64,000 nucleotides of DNA from Roseobacter litoralis Och 149 (GTDB lineage Bacteria; Pseudomonadota; Alphaproteobacteria; Rhodobacterales; Rhodobacteraceae). Made by a program: the position numbers and the translations under genes. The stretch spans positions 1,550,001 to 1,614,000 of the forward strand of contig NC_015730.1 in NCBI RefSeq assembly GCF_000154785.2, read 5' to 3'. The notes beneath the pieces were generated by a model. It searched no databases. It was given only the letters and a program-made list of their open reading frames with translations, and was not told the origin of the DNA. Of the stretch, positions 53,884 through 64,000 are shown piece after piece. How positions within the stretch are numbered: position 1 is the stretch's first letter; every line of letters starts with the position of its first letter.

Positions 53884-54891
53884 ATGTCCCATACGGTAGG
53901 TATCAACGGCTTTGGACGAATTGGGCGCGGTGTGCTGCGCGCATTGGTCGAAAACAAGGTTTCTGATGTGGAGGTCGTCGCCATAAACGATCTTTCCAGC
54001 CCCGAAACACTGGCGCATCTGTTGAAATACGACAGTGTGCACGGCCGTTTTCAGGGTGACGTCGAGGTGCGCGATGACGCGCTCATCGTGAATGGCAAGC
54101 CGATCAGGGTGAGCGCATTGCGCGACCCGGCGGAACTGCCATGGGGCGATGTCGATGTCGCGATGGAATGCACGGGCTTTTTCACGGCGCGCGACAAAGC
54201 CGCGCTGCATCTCAAGAACGGATCGGGCCGGGTTTTGATCTCGGCGCCCGGGGCGGATGCGGATCGCACCGTGGTCTTTGGCGTCAACGACCACGAGTTG
54301 ACCATGGATGATGTGATCGTCTCCAACGCCTCCTGCACGACAAACTGTCTGGCTCCTGTGGCGGCGGTTCTGGACAAGGCGGTTGGCATCAAAACCGGTT
54401 ATATGACCACGATCCACGCCTATACCGGCGATCAGCCCTCCCACGATTCAGCCCATGAGGATCCCTACCGGGGCCGGGCGGCGGCCTTGTCGATGGTGCC
54501 GACTTCTACGGGTGCGGCCAAGGCCATCGCGCTGGTTCTGCCGCGCCTCGAAGGGCGTCTTGAAGGGTCCGCCGTGCGGGTGCCGACACCGAATGTATCC
54601 TTGGTGGACCTGAGCTTCATGCCGGAAAAAGACACAACCGTCGAAGAAATCAACGCCGCGATCAAGGCCGCGGCTGATGGACCCATGCAGGGAATTCTAT
54701 CCTATGAAACGGACCCGATGGTATCGATTGATTTCAACCATGACCCGCACTCATCCTGCTTTGCCGCGCCGCAAACCAAAGTGACGCGCGACGGGCTGGT
54801 ACGGGTGGTCACCTGGTATGACAACGAATGGGGCTTTGCCAATCGCATGATTGATACCGGACGCAAACTGGCGGCCTTGGCCAAAAGCTGA
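53884..54891 (+). CDS. gap: Glyceraldehyde-3-phosphate dehydrogenase, type I
   Basis: A 335-residue [19 protein letters not shown] motif, INDL following the second strand, catalytic Cys151 in [17 protein letters not shown] and the terminal [12 protein letters not shown]. It oxidises glyceraldehyde-3-phosphate, here the product of the Entner-Doudoroff aldolase encoded two genes on. AGGAGGA lies just before the ATG at 53884; an upstream in-frame ATG lacks this. A LacI-type palindrome sits upstream. Confidence 0.95.
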   Translation: MSHTVGINGFGRIGRGVLRALVENKVSDVEVVAINDLSSPETLAHLLKYDSVHGRFQGDVEVRDDALIVNGKPIRVSALRDPAELPWGDVDVAMECTGFFTARDKAALHLKNGSGRVLISAPGADADRTVVFGVNDHELTMDDVIVSNASCTTNCLAPVAAVLDKAVGIKTGYMTTIHAYTGDQPSHDSAHEDPYRGRAAALSMVPTSTGAAKAIALVLPRLEGRLEGSAVRVPTPNVSLVDLSFMPEKDTTVEEINAAIKAAADGPMQGILSYETDPMVSIDFNHDPHSSCFAAPQTKVTRDGLVRVVTWYDNEWGFANRMIDTGRKLAALAKS

Positions 54892-54935
54892 CGCGTGCCG
54901 GTCGTGTGAACGACACAGCCATTGGAGAAAGCGAA

Positions 54936-56741
54936 ATGTCACTGAACGATACGATTGATCGCGTTACCCAGCGTATAATCGAACGCAGTCAGGGCCCGCG
55001 GGGCGACTATCTGGAGCGTATGAACGCGGCGCGGGTCAAGGGTCCGGCGCGGGCACATCTGAGCTGCAGCGGGCAGGCGCATGCCTACGCGGGTGCGGGT
55101 GAGGATCAGGGCAAGCTGGCTCACCAGAGTGCCGGCAATCTTGGCATCGTCACCACGTATAACGACATGCTGTCCGCGCATCAGCCGTTCGAACGCTTCC
55201 CCGATCTGATCCGGGAAGCGGCGCGCGAAGCTGGCGGCACGGCACAGGTCGCAGGCGGCGTTCCGGCGATGTGTGACGGGGTGACGCAGGGCGAACCGGG
55301 CATGGAACTCAGCCTGTTTTCGCGCGACGTCATTGCCATGGCGACTGCTGTCGCGATGAGCCACAACACATTTGATGCGGCCGTCTATCTTGGCGTTTGT
55401 GACAAAATCGTGCCGGGGCTGGTGATCGCAGCACAAACATTCGGCCATGTGCCGACGCTCTTTCTGCCCGCGGGTCCCATGACCTCGGGTCTGTCCAATG
55501 ACGAAAAAAGCATGGTGCGCCAGAAGTTCGCTGCCGGGGAAGTGGGCCGCGCGGAATTGATGCAGGCCGAGATGGGCGCCTACCATGGGCCGGGGACCTG
55601 CACCTTTTACGGCACCGCAAACACCAACCAGATGCTGATGGAATTCATGGGGCTGCACCTTCCCGGCACCAGTTTTGTAACGCCGAATACCGGCCTGCGG
55701 GACGCGCTGACCAAAGCGGGGGCAAAACGTGCCTTGGCCATTTCCGATCTGGGCGACAGCTACACACCTGTGTGCGATATCCTGACCGAAAAGGCCTTTG
55801 TGAACGGGATTGTCGGGCTGAACGCGACCGGTGGGTCGACAAATCTGCTGATCCACCTTGTTGCGATGGCCCGTGCGGGAGGGATCATTCTGGACTGGCA
55901 GGATTTCTCGGATATCTCGGACGTCACGCCTCTCCTGGCGCGGGTCTATCCGAACGGTCTGGCCGATGTGAACCATTTCCACGCGGCGGGTGGTCTCGGC
56001 TATATGATCCGGGAACTTCTTGGGGCGGGGCTGCTGCATGCGGACACAAAAACGGTCGCGGGCGGGGGGCTGGAGCTTTACACGCAGGAACCAAAGTTGA
56101 TCGCGGGCGAGGTCGTCTGGGAACAGGGGACCGAAGAAAGCCTCAACATGAAAATCGTGCGCCCTGCAGCGGATCCGTTTCAGGCAACAGGGGGCCTCAA
56201 GCGGCTGTCTGGCTCTTTGGGCAACGCGGTGATCAAGGCCTCGGCGGTCAAACCGGAACATCAGATCGTTGAGGCGCCGGTGCGCGTCTTTCATGATCAG
56301 GACTCGGTCAAAAACGCCTGTCGGGCCGGTGAAATCACGCAAGACACCATTATTGTCGTGCGCTTTCAGGGACCCAAAGCCAACGGGATGCCGGAACTAC
56401 ACAGCCTGACGCCCGCCTTGAAAAACCTTCAGGCCAAAGGGCTTAACGTGGCCCTCGTCACGGATGGGCGGATGTCCGGTGCCTCGGGCTCCGTGCCTGC
56501 TGCCATCCATGTCAGCCCCGAAGCGCTGGATGGCGGGGCAATTGCGAAACTGCAGGATGGTGACATTGTGCGCGTGGATGCGGTTGCTGGTGTGCTAGAA
56601 ATCCTGACGGATGGCGTGTTGGAGCGTGCAGTTGCGCAGGCTGATATGTCGGGTAACTACTTCGGTCTGGGGCGCGAGCTATTCGCCAATTTCCGCCGTC
56701 AGGTGGGCTCAGCCGATACCGGTGCCTGCACATTGTTCTAA
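54936..56741 (+). CDS. edd: Phosphogluconate dehydratase
   Basis: A 601-residue IlvD/Edd dehydratase, the normal Edd length. Conserved segments include [34 protein letters not shown] with a cluster Cys, [16 protein letters not shown] and late [18 protein letters not shown]. It binds a [4Fe-4S] cluster and converts 6-phosphogluconate to 2-keto-3-deoxy-6-phosphogluconate. ATG 54936 with GGAG upstream is preferred over a GTG ten codons earlier. It precedes eda by 15 bases. Confidence 0.96.
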   Translation: MSLNDTIDRVTQRIIERSQGPRGDYLERMNAARVKGPARAHLSCSGQAHAYAGAGEDQGKLAHQSAGNLGIVTTYNDMLSAHQPFERFPDLIREAAREAGGTAQVAGGVPAMCDGVTQGEPGMELSLFSRDVIAMATAVAMSHNTFDAAVYLGVCDKIVPGLVIAAQTFGHVPTLFLPAGPMTSGLSNDEKSMVRQKFAAGEVGRAELMQAEMGAYHGPGTCTFYGTANTNQMLMEFMGLHLPGTSFVTPNTGLRDALTKAGAKRALAISDLGDSYTPVCDILTEKAFVNGIVGLNATGGSTNLLIHLVAMARAGGIILDWQDFSDISDVTPLLARVYPNGLADVNHFHAAGGLGYMIRELLGAGLLHADTKTVAGGGLELYTQEPKLIAGEVVWEQGTEESLNMKIVRPAADPFQATGGLKRLSGSLGNAVIKASAVKPEHQIVEAPVRVFHDQDSVKNACRAGEITQDTIIVVRFQGPKANGMPELHSLTPALKNLQAKGLNVALVTDGRMSGASGSVPAAIHVSPEALDGGAIAKLQDGDIVRVDAVAGVLEILTDGVLERAVAQADMSGNYFGLGRELFANFRRQVGSADTGACTLF

Positions 56742-56756
56742 GAAAGGAAGACGTTG

Positions 56757-57398
56757 ATGACCCCTCAGGAAGCAAGCAGACGCGCCCGCGAAATCTGCAG
56801 CCTTGCACCCATCGTGCCCGTTCTGGTCGTGGAGGATGCAAGCAAAGCGAGGCCATTGGCCGAAGCGCTGGTCGCTGGCGGATTGCCTGCCCTTGAGGTC
56901 ACGCTGAGAACGCCCGCAGCCCTTGAGGTGATCGCCGAAATGGCGCAGGTCAAAGGCGGTGTGGTCGGGGCAGGTACCCTTGTCACGCCGGATGACGTGC
57001 GCGCCGCGAAAGAGGCCGGGGCAACCTTTGGTGTTTCGCCGGGGGCGACGGACGACCTGATTGATGCCTGTGAGGCGCTGGATCTACCACTTTTGGCAGG
57101 GGCTGCCACGGCGACCGAAGCGATGCGCCTGTTGGCGCGGGGCTACGACATGCTCAAGTTTTTCCCGGCGGAGGCATCGGGTGGCGCACCCGCGCTCAAG
57201 GCCATCGGCGCGCCCTTGCCGCAGATTTCATTTTGCCCGACGGGCGGTGTCAGCCCGGCAAATGCGGAAAGTTATTTGGCGTTGCCGAATGTCTTTTGTG
57301 CTGGTGGCAGTTGGGTCGCGCCCGCAAATTTGGTTGCGCAAAACGACTGGGCGAGCATTGAAGGCCTCGCGAAAGCGGCCAGCACATTGGGCCAATAA
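56757..57398 (+). CDS. eda: KDPG aldolase
   Basis: A 213-residue class I aldolase with Glu47 in LEVTLRTP and the Schiff-base Lys134 in DMLKFFPAEASGG, plus FCPTGGVSPAN at the phosphate site. It splits 2-keto-3-deoxy-6-phosphogluconate into pyruvate and glyceraldehyde-3-phosphate. ATG 56757 follows AAAGGAAG; a TTG just before it is less likely. Confidence 0.95.
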   Translation: MTPQEASRRAREICSLAPIVPVLVVEDASKARPLAEALVAGGLPALEVTLRTPAALEVIAEMAQVKGGVVGAGTLVTPDDVRAAKEAGATFGVSPGATDDLIDACEALDLPLLAGAATATEAMRLLARGYDMLKFFPAEASGGAPALKAIGAPLPQISFCPTGGVSPANAESYLALPNVFCAGGSWVAPANLVAQNDWASIEGLAKAASTLGQ

Positions 57399-57434
57399 GG
57401 CGTTCTGGACAGTTGAAAATATAGGAATAGACGA

Positions 57435-58367
57435 ATGATACTGTGCTGCGGCGAAGCGCTGATTGACATGATCCCGACGCCCACCAGCGCGGGCGCGGAC
57501 GGGTTTGTCCCACATTCAGGTGGCGCGATTTTCAATACCGCCATCGGTCTGGGGCGTCTTGGTGTTCCGACCGGCTTTCTGACCGGGTTGTCGACGGACC
57601 TATTCGGGGAACAGCTGGTATCGGACCTCATCGCCAGCCATGTGAACGCCGATTACGCGGTGCGATCAGATTTGCCAACCACGCTGGCCTTCGTGCGGCT
57701 GACAGGGGGGCAGGCCACCTACACTTTTTATGATGAAAATTCCGCTGGCCGCAGCCTGCAGCCAGATCAATTGCCGCAGATATCACCGGATGTCACCGCG
57801 CTTTACTTTGGCGGGATCAGCCTGATCAGCGAGCCTTGCGCGGAGTTCTACGCGGCATTGGCCCTGCGTGATAGCGCGCAGCGGGTCATCATGCTGGATC
57901 CGAACATCCGGCCCGGTTTTATCCGGGATGAAACACGCTACCGCGCCCGGCTGGATCGCATGATCGCTGTGGCCGATATTCTCAAGGTGTCGGACGAGGA
58001 TCTGGACTGGATTGTACCGGGGTCTGGCACGCCAGAGGATAAGGCCATCGACATGACCGCAAAGGGCCCGCGCATCGTCATCGTCACACGTGGCAGCGCG
58101 GGGGCTTCGGCCTATTTCGCGGATGGTCGCGTGGTCACCGTCACTGCACAAACGGCTGTTGTGGTTGATACGGTCGGTGCGGGCGATACGTTCAATTCCG
58201 GTGTTCTGGCGCATCTGTCCATGGCCGGTCTGCTGAGCAAACCGCGCGTGCAGGACATTGGCCCTGCTGACATGGAAAACGCGCTGGCACTCGGTGCGCG
58301 CGTGGCAGCAGTCACCGTCGCCCGGGCTGGTGCAAACCCGCCCTGGGCGCAGGAACTGAATATATGA
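57435..58367 (+). CDS. PfkB-family carbohydrate kinase, probable fructokinase
   Basis: A 310-residue ribokinase-family protein. It opens with the fructokinase-like CCGEALIDMIP and HSGGAIFNTAIGLGRLG. The anion hole and catalytic Asp are in DTVGAGDTFNSG near residue 235. Position after eda in the Entner-Doudoroff cluster fits fructokinase feeding hexose phosphate into the pathway. 2-Keto-3-deoxygluconate kinase is the main alternative, but the N-terminal motif favours fructose. Confidence 0.82.
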   Translation: MILCCGEALIDMIPTPTSAGADGFVPHSGGAIFNTAIGLGRLGVPTGFLTGLSTDLFGEQLVSDLIASHVNADYAVRSDLPTTLAFVRLTGGQATYTFYDENSAGRSLQPDQLPQISPDVTALYFGGISLISEPCAEFYAALALRDSAQRVIMLDPNIRPGFIRDETRYRARLDRMIAVADILKVSDEDLDWIVPGSGTPEDKAIDMTAKGPRIVIVTRGSAGASAYFADGRVVTVTAQTAVVVDTVGAGDTFNSGVLAHLSMAGLLSKPRVQDIGPADMENALALGARVAAVTVARAGANPPWAQELNI

Positions 58368-58373
58368 AAGCTG

Positions 58374-58398
58374 GTAACAGAGCCCTGAAAACTGTTAC
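58374..58398. repeat. Inverted repeat between sugar kinase gene and glgP
   Basis: GTAACAG (58374-58380) and CTGTTAC (58392-58398), 7-bp arms with an 11-base spacer, start 6 bases after the kinase stop and end 51 bases before glgP. There is no T-run. The near two-turn spacing fits an operator for a dimeric regulator as well as a hairpin. Confidence 0.4.
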
Positions 58399-58449
58399 GC
58401 CCGTTGAAATGAGCTAAGGTGCGCATGTCCGCGCTACAAACGAGAGTAT

Positions 58450-60882
58450 ATGATTGCGATGCCCACACCGAGTATATCTGCCCCGTCCGTTGATGATTTT
58501 AGCGCGGCGATCCTGCGCCACCTGAAACTGTCGTTGGGCAAGGATCCTGATCATGCGTCGCTCTATGACTGGCGCATGTCTCTGGCGCTGAGCTTGCGTG
58601 ATTATGTGGTGGACCCTTGGTTTGACAGCACCAGAAAGACCTATGAGGCACGTGGCAAGCGCGTCTATTACCTGTCGATGGAATTTTTGATTGGCCGTCT
58701 GATTGAAGATGTGGCTGTCAATCTGGGGCTGGAAGAGATCGCCGAAGACGCCATCACAGCCCTTGGTCAACACTATGGGGATGTGGTTGCAAACGAGCCG
58801 GACGCTGCCTTGGGCAACGGCGGGCTGGGGCGTTTGGCGGCCTGTTTCATGGATTCGCTGTCGACCCTTGGGATACCAGCCTACGGCTATGGTATCCGCT
58901 ACGAACATGGTCTGTTTGAACAGCATTTTGAAGACGGGGCGCAGATCGAAACTGCAGAAACATGGCTTTCGCAGGCGCATGTCTGGGAATTTGAGCGTCC
59001 CGAAGTCGCCTATCCCATTCATTTTGGTGGCCATGTGGCGGATGAGAACGGCAAGACCGTCTGGCACGCGGGCGAAACGGTCATGGCCTCGGCCTATGAC
59101 ACGCCCGTGGTCGGCTGGCAGGGGCGGTGGGCAAACACGCTGCGTCTTTGGGCGGCGAAACCGACCACGAATTTCGATCTCGAGAGCTTTAACCGCGGCG
59201 ATTATATTGCCGCCAGCGCACCCGAGGCACTAGCACGCACGATCAGCCGGGTGCTCTATCCGGATGACACCACCGACGTTGGCAAAGAGCTGCGCCTGAA
59301 ACAGGAATACTTCTTTACCTCCGCCTCCCTGCAGGATTTGCTGCGCCGCTTCCTCAGTGAGGGTGGAGCGCTCAAGGATCTGTCAGATCACGTCGCGATC
59401 CAGCTGAATGATACGCACCCGGCGATTGCGGGCCCTGAGCTTGTGCGCCTGTTGATCGATGAGCATCAGTTTGAAGTGTCGCAGGCCATCACGACCGCGC
59501 GCGCCTGTCTTGCCTACACAAACCACACGCTGCTGCCCGAAGCGCTGGAACGCTGGCCCGAAGACCTGTTCGCACGCGTTCTGCCGCGCCATCACCGCAT
59601 TATCCAACTAATCGAGGCGGCACATTTCGCCACGGCGGGGGACACTGTGCGCATCTTTGAGCATGGCGAGGTGAAAATGGGGGAGCTGGCGTTCGTCATG
59701 GCCCATCACGTCAATGGTGTGTCCGCGCTGCATTCCGAACTGGTAAAGGAAACGGTGTTTTCTGACCTGAACGCGGCCTATCCGGGGCGGATCATCAATC
59801 AGACCAATGGAATAACGCCGCGCCGCTGGCTTTATTCCTGCAACCGACCGCTGCGCACGCTGATCAACGACACGATCGGGACCGCATGGCCGGACAATCT
59901 GGATCAGCTTTCGGGTTTGACACCGCACGTGGATGACAGTGCTTTCCTCGAACGGTTTCAGGCCGCCAAAGACACGAACAAAGTGCAATTGGCCAATTGG
60001 CTTAAGGCGCGCAATGGGGTCAGCATCGACCCAGCGGCCATGTTTGACGTACAGATCAAGCGCATCCATGAATACAAGCGCCAGTTGATGAACCTGCTGG
60101 AAACGGTTGCCCTGTGGAATGATATCCGAGCCAAACCAAATGGCGGTTGGACACCGCGCGTCAAGCTGTTCGGCGGCAAGGCGGCACCGGGGTATGTGGT
60201 TGCAAAAGAGATCATTCACCTGATCAACGATGCCGCACGCGTCATCAATGCAGACCCGGTCACGCGTGAATTTCTGCAAATTGTCTATCCGGAAAACTAC
60301 AATGTCTCCATGGCCGAGATGCTGATCCCGGCGGCTGACCTGTCAGAACAGATCTCGACCGCCGGAAAGGAAGCGTCTGGCACAGGCAATATGAAATTTG
60401 CCCTGAACGGCGCGCCCACAATCGGCACGCTCGATGGCGCGAATGTGGAAATCCGCGACTGCGTCGGGGCTGAGAATTTCTTTTTGTTCGGTCTGACGGC
60501 GGCAGAGGTTACGGCGCGCCGGGCAGAGCCTGACTATGCCCGCACCGCAATTGCTGCGAGCCCCCGATTGAGCGAAGTGCTGGATCAGGTCAAATCAGGG
60601 TTGTTTTCCGGTGGAGATACAGATCGCTACGTGAACCTTGTGAATGGCCTTTATGATCACGATTATTTCCTCGTGACCTGTGATTTTGACGCCTATTTCG
60701 CGGCGCAACGGCAGGTTGATACGGCCTTTGCTGACAGCCGCCACTGGACGCGGATGGCCGCGTTGAACACGGCGCGCGTGGGGTGGTTCTCCTCCGACAG
60801 AACCATCAGCGGTTACGCCAAGGACATCTGGCAGGCCCATAGCCTGCTGGAACAACGCGACGCTGATCAAAACGTCGCCTGA
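58450..60882 (+). CDS. glgP: Glycogen phosphorylase
   Basis: An 810-residue GT35 phosphorylase. The PLP Lys649 is in EASGTGNMKFALNGAPTIGTLDGANVE (given in part), with GNGGLGRLAACFMDS and RRWLYSCNRPL elsewhere. It releases glucose-1-phosphate from glycogen. No N-terminal regulatory extension of the eukaryotic type is seen, so allosteric control is probably limited. It is followed after 13 bases by glgB. Confidence 0.96.
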   Translation: MIAMPTPSISAPSVDDFSAAILRHLKLSLGKDPDHASLYDWRMSLALSLRDYVVDPWFDSTRKTYEARGKRVYYLSMEFLIGRLIEDVAVNLGLEEIAEDAITALGQHYGDVVANEPDAALGNGGLGRLAACFMDSLSTLGIPAYGYGIRYEHGLFEQHFEDGAQIETAETWLSQAHVWEFERPEVAYPIHFGGHVADENGKTVWHAGETVMASAYDTPVVGWQGRWANTLRLWAAKPTTNFDLESFNRGDYIAASAPEALARTISRVLYPDDTTDVGKELRLKQEYFFTSASLQDLLRRFLSEGGALKDLSDHVAIQLNDTHPAIAGPELVRLLIDEHQFEVSQAITTARACLAYTNHTLLPEALERWPEDLFARVLPRHHRIIQLIEAAHFATAGDTVRIFEHGEVKMGELAFVMAHHVNGVSALHSELVKETVFSDLNAAYPGRIINQTNGITPRRWLYSCNRPLRTLINDTIGTAWPDNLDQLSGLTPHVDDSAFLERFQAAKDTNKVQLANWLKARNGVSIDPAAMFDVQIKRIHEYKRQLMNLLETVALWNDIRAKPNGGWTPRVKLFGGKAAPGYVVAKEIIHLINDAARVINADPVTREFLQIVYPENYNVSMAEMLIPAADLSEQISTAGKEASGTGNMKFALNGAPTIGTLDGANVEIRDCVGAENFFLFGLTAAEVTARRAEPDYARTAIAASPRLSEVLDQVKSGLFSGGDTDRYVNLVNGLYDHDYFLVTCDFDAYFAAQRQVDTAFADSRHWTRMAALNTARVGWFSSDRTISGYAKDIWQAHSLLEQRDADQNVA

Positions 60883-60895
60883 AGGAAAGAATGCT

Positions 60896-63091
60896 GTGAA
60901 CATCTCAGTAACAGACGCTGAAAAGCTTGCTGAAGGGCGTCACAGTAATCCGTTTTCGATACTTGGCCTGCATGAGGTATCGGGAAAGCTCTGCGTGCGG
61001 GCTTTCCTGCCCGGTGCGGATGCCGTCGAGGCAATCGACCCAAAGACCGGGCGTATAATCGTGAAACTCGACCTCACGGAATCGCCGGGCCTTTTTGCCG
61101 GCACTGCCGCGCGGCGGAAAAAACGATTTGCCTACCACCTGCGTGTCACACAAGGCGCGCATCAGTGGCAGATGGATGATCCGTATCGTTTTGGTCCTGT
61201 CATGGGCGATATGGATGAGTACCTCCTCGGCGAAGGATCACATCGGCAATTGTGGACTGCACTGGGTGCTCATGTGATCACTCATGAAGGGGTATCTGGC
61301 ACGCATTTCGCCGTCTGGGCGCCAAATGCCGCCCGTGTGTCGGTGGTTGGGGTGTTCAACGTCTGGGATGGCCGTCGCACCGTGATGCGCCAGCGCGGTG
61401 CCAGCGGTGTCTGGGAGATCTTCATCCCGGGCATCAGCGATGGTGAGATTTACAAATACGAAATCATGACCGCAGACGGATCAATTTTGCCGCAAAAGGC
61501 GGATCCCGTCGGATTTGGGTCAGAGCACCCCCCGCGCACCGGATCGGTCGTGCGCAAGATTGACGGTTATGAATGGGACGACAGCCCGTGGATGTCCCGG
61601 CGCGCGCAGTTGCAGCGCATCAACCAGCCTATTTCGATCTATGAAGTGCACCTTGGATCGTGGCGGCGTGTGCCGGAAGACGCAAATCGCCCGCTCAGCT
61701 ATATCGAACTGGCTGAGCAACTGGTCGCCTATGTCAAGGACATGGGATTTACTCATATCGAATTGATGCCGATCTCGGAATTTCCCTTTGATGGCTCGTG
61801 GGGATATCAGCCGGTTGGTCTTTTTGCACCGACGATCCGGCACGGCACAGTTGATGAGTTCCGCGCGCTGATCTCGGCCTGTCATCGCGAAAACATCGGC
61901 GTGATCCTCGATTGGGTGCCGGGGCATTTTCCCGAGGATGCGCATGGGTTGGGCAAGTTTGACGGCACAGCCCTTTATGAGCATGCGGACCGCAAGGAAG
62001 GGTTCCATCCCGACTGGAACACGCTTGTCTTCAATTACGGGCGTGCCGAAGTCGCAAACTATCTGGCGGCGAACGCGCTTTATTGGCTGCAGGAGCATCA
62101 CGTCGATGGCCTGCGTGTCGATGCCGTCGCCTCGATGCTATATCGCGACTATTCCCGCAAGGACGGCGAATGGATTCCGAATAAGGACGGCGGGCGCGAA
62201 AACTACGAAGCCATTTCATTTTTGCAAAAGGTGAACACTGAAACCTACGGCGAGGTTTCCGGGATCATGACCATTGCCGAAGAATCCACAGCATTCCCGG
62301 GCGTGAGCGCGCCGGTGGACGCGGGGGGCCTCGGCTTTGGGTTCAAGTGGAACATGGGCTGGATGAACGATACGCTGAGTTACATGCAGCAGGATCCGAT
62401 CCACCGAAAATACCACCACGACAAGATGACCTTTGGCTTGCACTATGCTTTTTCCGAAAACTTCATCCTGCCGCTCAGTCATGATGAAGTTGTGCATGGC
62501 AAAGGTGCTTTGCTGGACAAAATGCCGGGGCAGGGCGATGATAAATTCGCTAACCTGCGCGCCTATTATGGCTTTATGTGGGGGCATCCGGGCAAAAAGC
62601 TGCTGTTTATGGGCTGCGAGTTTGCACAGGGCATCGAGTGGAACCACGACAGCAGTCTTGACTGGCATCTGTTGGACCACCCGCAACACCGCGGTATGCG
62701 AAATCTTGTGCGTGATCTGAACGCGCTCTACCGGGATAGCGCGGCGCTCTACGCGCTGGATTGTGCGCCACAAGGCTTTGAATGGGTTGACGAAAATAAC
62801 GCTGAGGCGTCAGTCTTTGCCTGGCTTCGACATGGTGGGGATGGCGTCGCACCGATGCTGGTGGTGAGCAATTTCACACCGGTTGCGCGATCGAATTATC
62901 GTCTCGGCGTCCCAAATGCCGGACGGTGGGTGGAGCGGCTGAATACCAATGCGGATTGCTATGGCGGGACCGGTCTGGGCAATTTGGGTGGGGTGCATAG
63001 CGCAGAGATTGCGGCGGACGGCAAGGCATTTTCGATCGAAGTGGTTCTGCCTCCGCTCACGACACTGTTTTTTCAGTTGGAAGGTATTTGA
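60896..63091 (+). CDS. glgB: Glycogen branching enzyme
   Basis: A 731-residue GH13 enzyme, the usual bacterial length with N-terminal CBM48 modules (FAVWAPNAARVSVVGVFN). In the barrel the nucleophile is Asp409 in GLRVDAV, the acid/base Glu462 in IAEEST, and the transition-state stabiliser Asp is in LSHDEVVHGK. It forms alpha-1,6 branches. The start is GTG at 60896 after AAGGAAAG. Confidence 0.96.
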   Translation: MNISVTDAEKLAEGRHSNPFSILGLHEVSGKLCVRAFLPGADAVEAIDPKTGRIIVKLDLTESPGLFAGTAARRKKRFAYHLRVTQGAHQWQMDDPYRFGPVMGDMDEYLLGEGSHRQLWTALGAHVITHEGVSGTHFAVWAPNAARVSVVGVFNVWDGRRTVMRQRGASGVWEIFIPGISDGEIYKYEIMTADGSILPQKADPVGFGSEHPPRTGSVVRKIDGYEWDDSPWMSRRAQLQRINQPISIYEVHLGSWRRVPEDANRPLSYIELAEQLVAYVKDMGFTHIELMPISEFPFDGSWGYQPVGLFAPTIRHGTVDEFRALISACHRENIGVILDWVPGHFPEDAHGLGKFDGTALYEHADRKEGFHPDWNTLVFNYGRAEVANYLAANALYWLQEHHVDGLRVDAVASMLYRDYSRKDGEWIPNKDGGRENYEAISFLQKVNTETYGEVSGIMTIAEESTAFPGVSAPVDAGGLGFGFKWNMGWMNDTLSYMQQDPIHRKYHHDKMTFGLHYAFSENFILPLSHDEVVHGKGALLDKMPGQGDDKFANLRAYYGFMWGHPGKKLLFMGCEFAQGIEWNHDSSLDWHLLDHPQHRGMRNLVRDLNALYRDSAALYALDCAPQGFEWVDENNAEASVFAWLRHGGDGVAPMLVVSNFTPVARSNYRLGVPNAGRWVERLNTNADCYGGTGLGNLGGVHSAEIAADGKAFSIEVVLPPLTTLFFQLEGI

Positions 63092-63136
63092 CGACGCCCG
63101 CAAAGAGGCAATTACACTTTAGGGGAGGACGACACG

Positions 63137-64000
63137 ATGAACAGAGAAGAGCAACGATTGGCGCAACAGACCATGGCCTTTGTTCTGGCCGGGGGGCGGG
63201 GCAGCCGCCTTTATGAGCTGACGGACCGGCGCGCCAAGCCTGCGATGTACTTTGGTGGCAAGAGCAGGATCATCGATTTCCCCCTGTCCAATGCCGTGAA
63301 TTCCGGAATCAGGCGGATCGGGGTCGCAACCCAATACAAGGCGCATTCGCTGATCCGACACCTGCAACGGGGCTGGAGTTTCTTTCGCGCGGAACGCAAC
63401 GAGTCGCTCGACATTCTGCCTGCCTCGCAACAGATGAATGATGAAAACTGGTACAAGGGCACGGCCGATGCGGTCGCCCAGAACAAAGACATCATCGAAG
63501 GGTACGGCCCGAAATACATCATCATTCTGGCGGGCGATCACATCTACAAGCAAGACTATGCGGAGATGATCCGCCATCACGTGGACAGCGGTGCCGATGT
63601 CACCGTCGGCTGTATCGAAGTGCCGCGCATGGAAGCCACCGGTTTCGGCGTGATGAAAGTGGACACCGAAGACCGCATTCTCGATTTCGTCGAAAAACCC
63701 AGTGATCCGCCCGCGATGCCAGGACATCCCGACCAGGCTTTGGCCAGCATGGGGATCTATGTCTTTGAAACTGAGTACCTTTTCAAAATCATGGAAGATT
63801 GTGCAGCAACGCCGGGGTATTCCCATGATTTCGGCAGTGATATCATTCCGCTGATTGTGCGAACAGGAAAGGCCGTCGCGCATCCCTTCAGTCGCTCATG
63901 CGTTCTCACGGTAAACGAGGAAGCGCCCTATTGGCGCGATGTTGGCACGGTTGATGCCTTCTGGCAGGCCAACCTTGATCTGACGGATTTCAAACCGGCG
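63137..64000 (+). CDS. glgC: Glucose-1-phosphate adenylyltransferase (3' end missing)
   Basis: The first 288 codons of glgC run to the window edge with no stop. The nucleotidyltransferase motif is [22 protein letters not shown]; downstream are the Asp in [11 protein letters not shown] and [12 protein letters not shown]. The missing part should hold the left-handed beta-helix. It makes ADP-glucose, the committed step of glycogen synthesis. AGGGGAGGAC precedes the ATG by a few bases. glgA would be expected next, beyond the window. Confidence 0.95.
   Translation, partial: MNREEQRLAQQTMAFVLAGGRGSRLYELTDRRAKPAMYFGGKSRIIDFPLSNAVNSGIRRIGVATQYKAHSLIRHLQRGWSFFRAERNESLDILPASQQMNDENWYKGTADAVAQNKDIIEGYGPKYIIILAGDHIYKQDYAEMIRHHVDSGADVTVGCIEVPRMEATGFGVMKVDTEDRILDFVEKPSDPPAMPGHPDQALASMGIYVFETEYLFKIMEDCAATPGYSHDFGSDIIPLIVRTGKAVAHPFSRSCVLTVNEEAPYWRDVGTVDAFWQANLDLTDFKPA

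Noticed and set aside
54939..56342. Long open frame of over 460 codons antisense to edd
   Set aside because: It is fully opposite a gene with intact catalytic motifs and shows no recognisable domain; such frames arise from third-position GC bias.
1..64000. tRNA, rRNA, CRISPR arrays, insertion sequences or prophage
   Set aside because: The intergenic gaps are short and hold no cloverleaf, repeat-spacer array or transposase or phage gene that I could see.

Overview
The window is a gene-dense, GC-rich chromosomal segment of an alphaproteobacterium, almost certainly a marine Roseobacter-group member of the Rhodobacteraceae. The basis is the gene content: a beta-hydroxyaspartate cycle cluster, a tripartite tricarboxylate transporter (TTT) beside CoA-acylating aldehyde dehydrogenase and ligase genes, a membrane-bound formate dehydrogenase with DUF3305/DUF3306 partners, and Entner-Doudoroff genes next to glycogen genes. 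I see no tRNA, rRNA, insertion sequence, phage gene or CRISPR array. Both edges cut genes: the first gene lacks its 5' end and glgC lacks its 3' end.

Layout. 1-6.4 kb: a class III cyclase/AAA/TPR protein, then a fused 2-oxoacid dehydrogenase E1 overlapping an acyltransferase-like gene. 6.5-14.3 kb: a LacI regulator divergent from tctABC, an acylating aldehyde dehydrogenase, an AMP-forming CoA ligase and a D-lyxose-isomerase-like gene. The dehydrogenase/ligase pair resembles the sulfoacetate enzymes SauS/SauT. 14.3-20.2 kb: molybdate uptake (modABC, preceded by a TauE/SafE gene) back to back with tungstate uptake (tupBCA). 20.2-32.7 kb: formate dehydrogenase fdhABC with a large accessory set on both strands (Mrp ATPase, lipoate/biotin-ligase-like protein, multi-cluster ferredoxin, TorD chaperone, small TAT peptide, DUF proteins) and an unusual cytochrome c. 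The metal importers presumably feed the Mo/W site of FdhA.

32.8-39.2 kb: a GntR regulator, then bhcR and bhcABCD, the complete beta-hydroxyaspartate cycle, which turns glyoxylate and glycine into oxaloacetate without carbon loss. Repeated TTTTCAATTT/AAATTGAAAA elements lie in the bhcR-bhcA gap. 39.4-48.5 kb: an eight-gene same-strand locus with a membrane-anchored Ser/Thr kinase, an FHA protein, a PP2C phosphatase, three P-loop GTPases (one dynamin-sized), a roadblock-like protein and an unknown protein. This is the best candidate here for an undescribed system. 48.5-53.7 kb: glpR divergent from glpD, glpK and an iron-type alcohol dehydrogenase.

53.8-64 kb: gap, edd, eda, a PfkB sugar kinase, glgP, glgB and the start of glgC, coupling the Entner-Doudoroff pathway to glycogen turnover. 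A perfect GTTAGCGCTAAC palindrome, the shape of a LacI-family operator, lies just upstream of gap.
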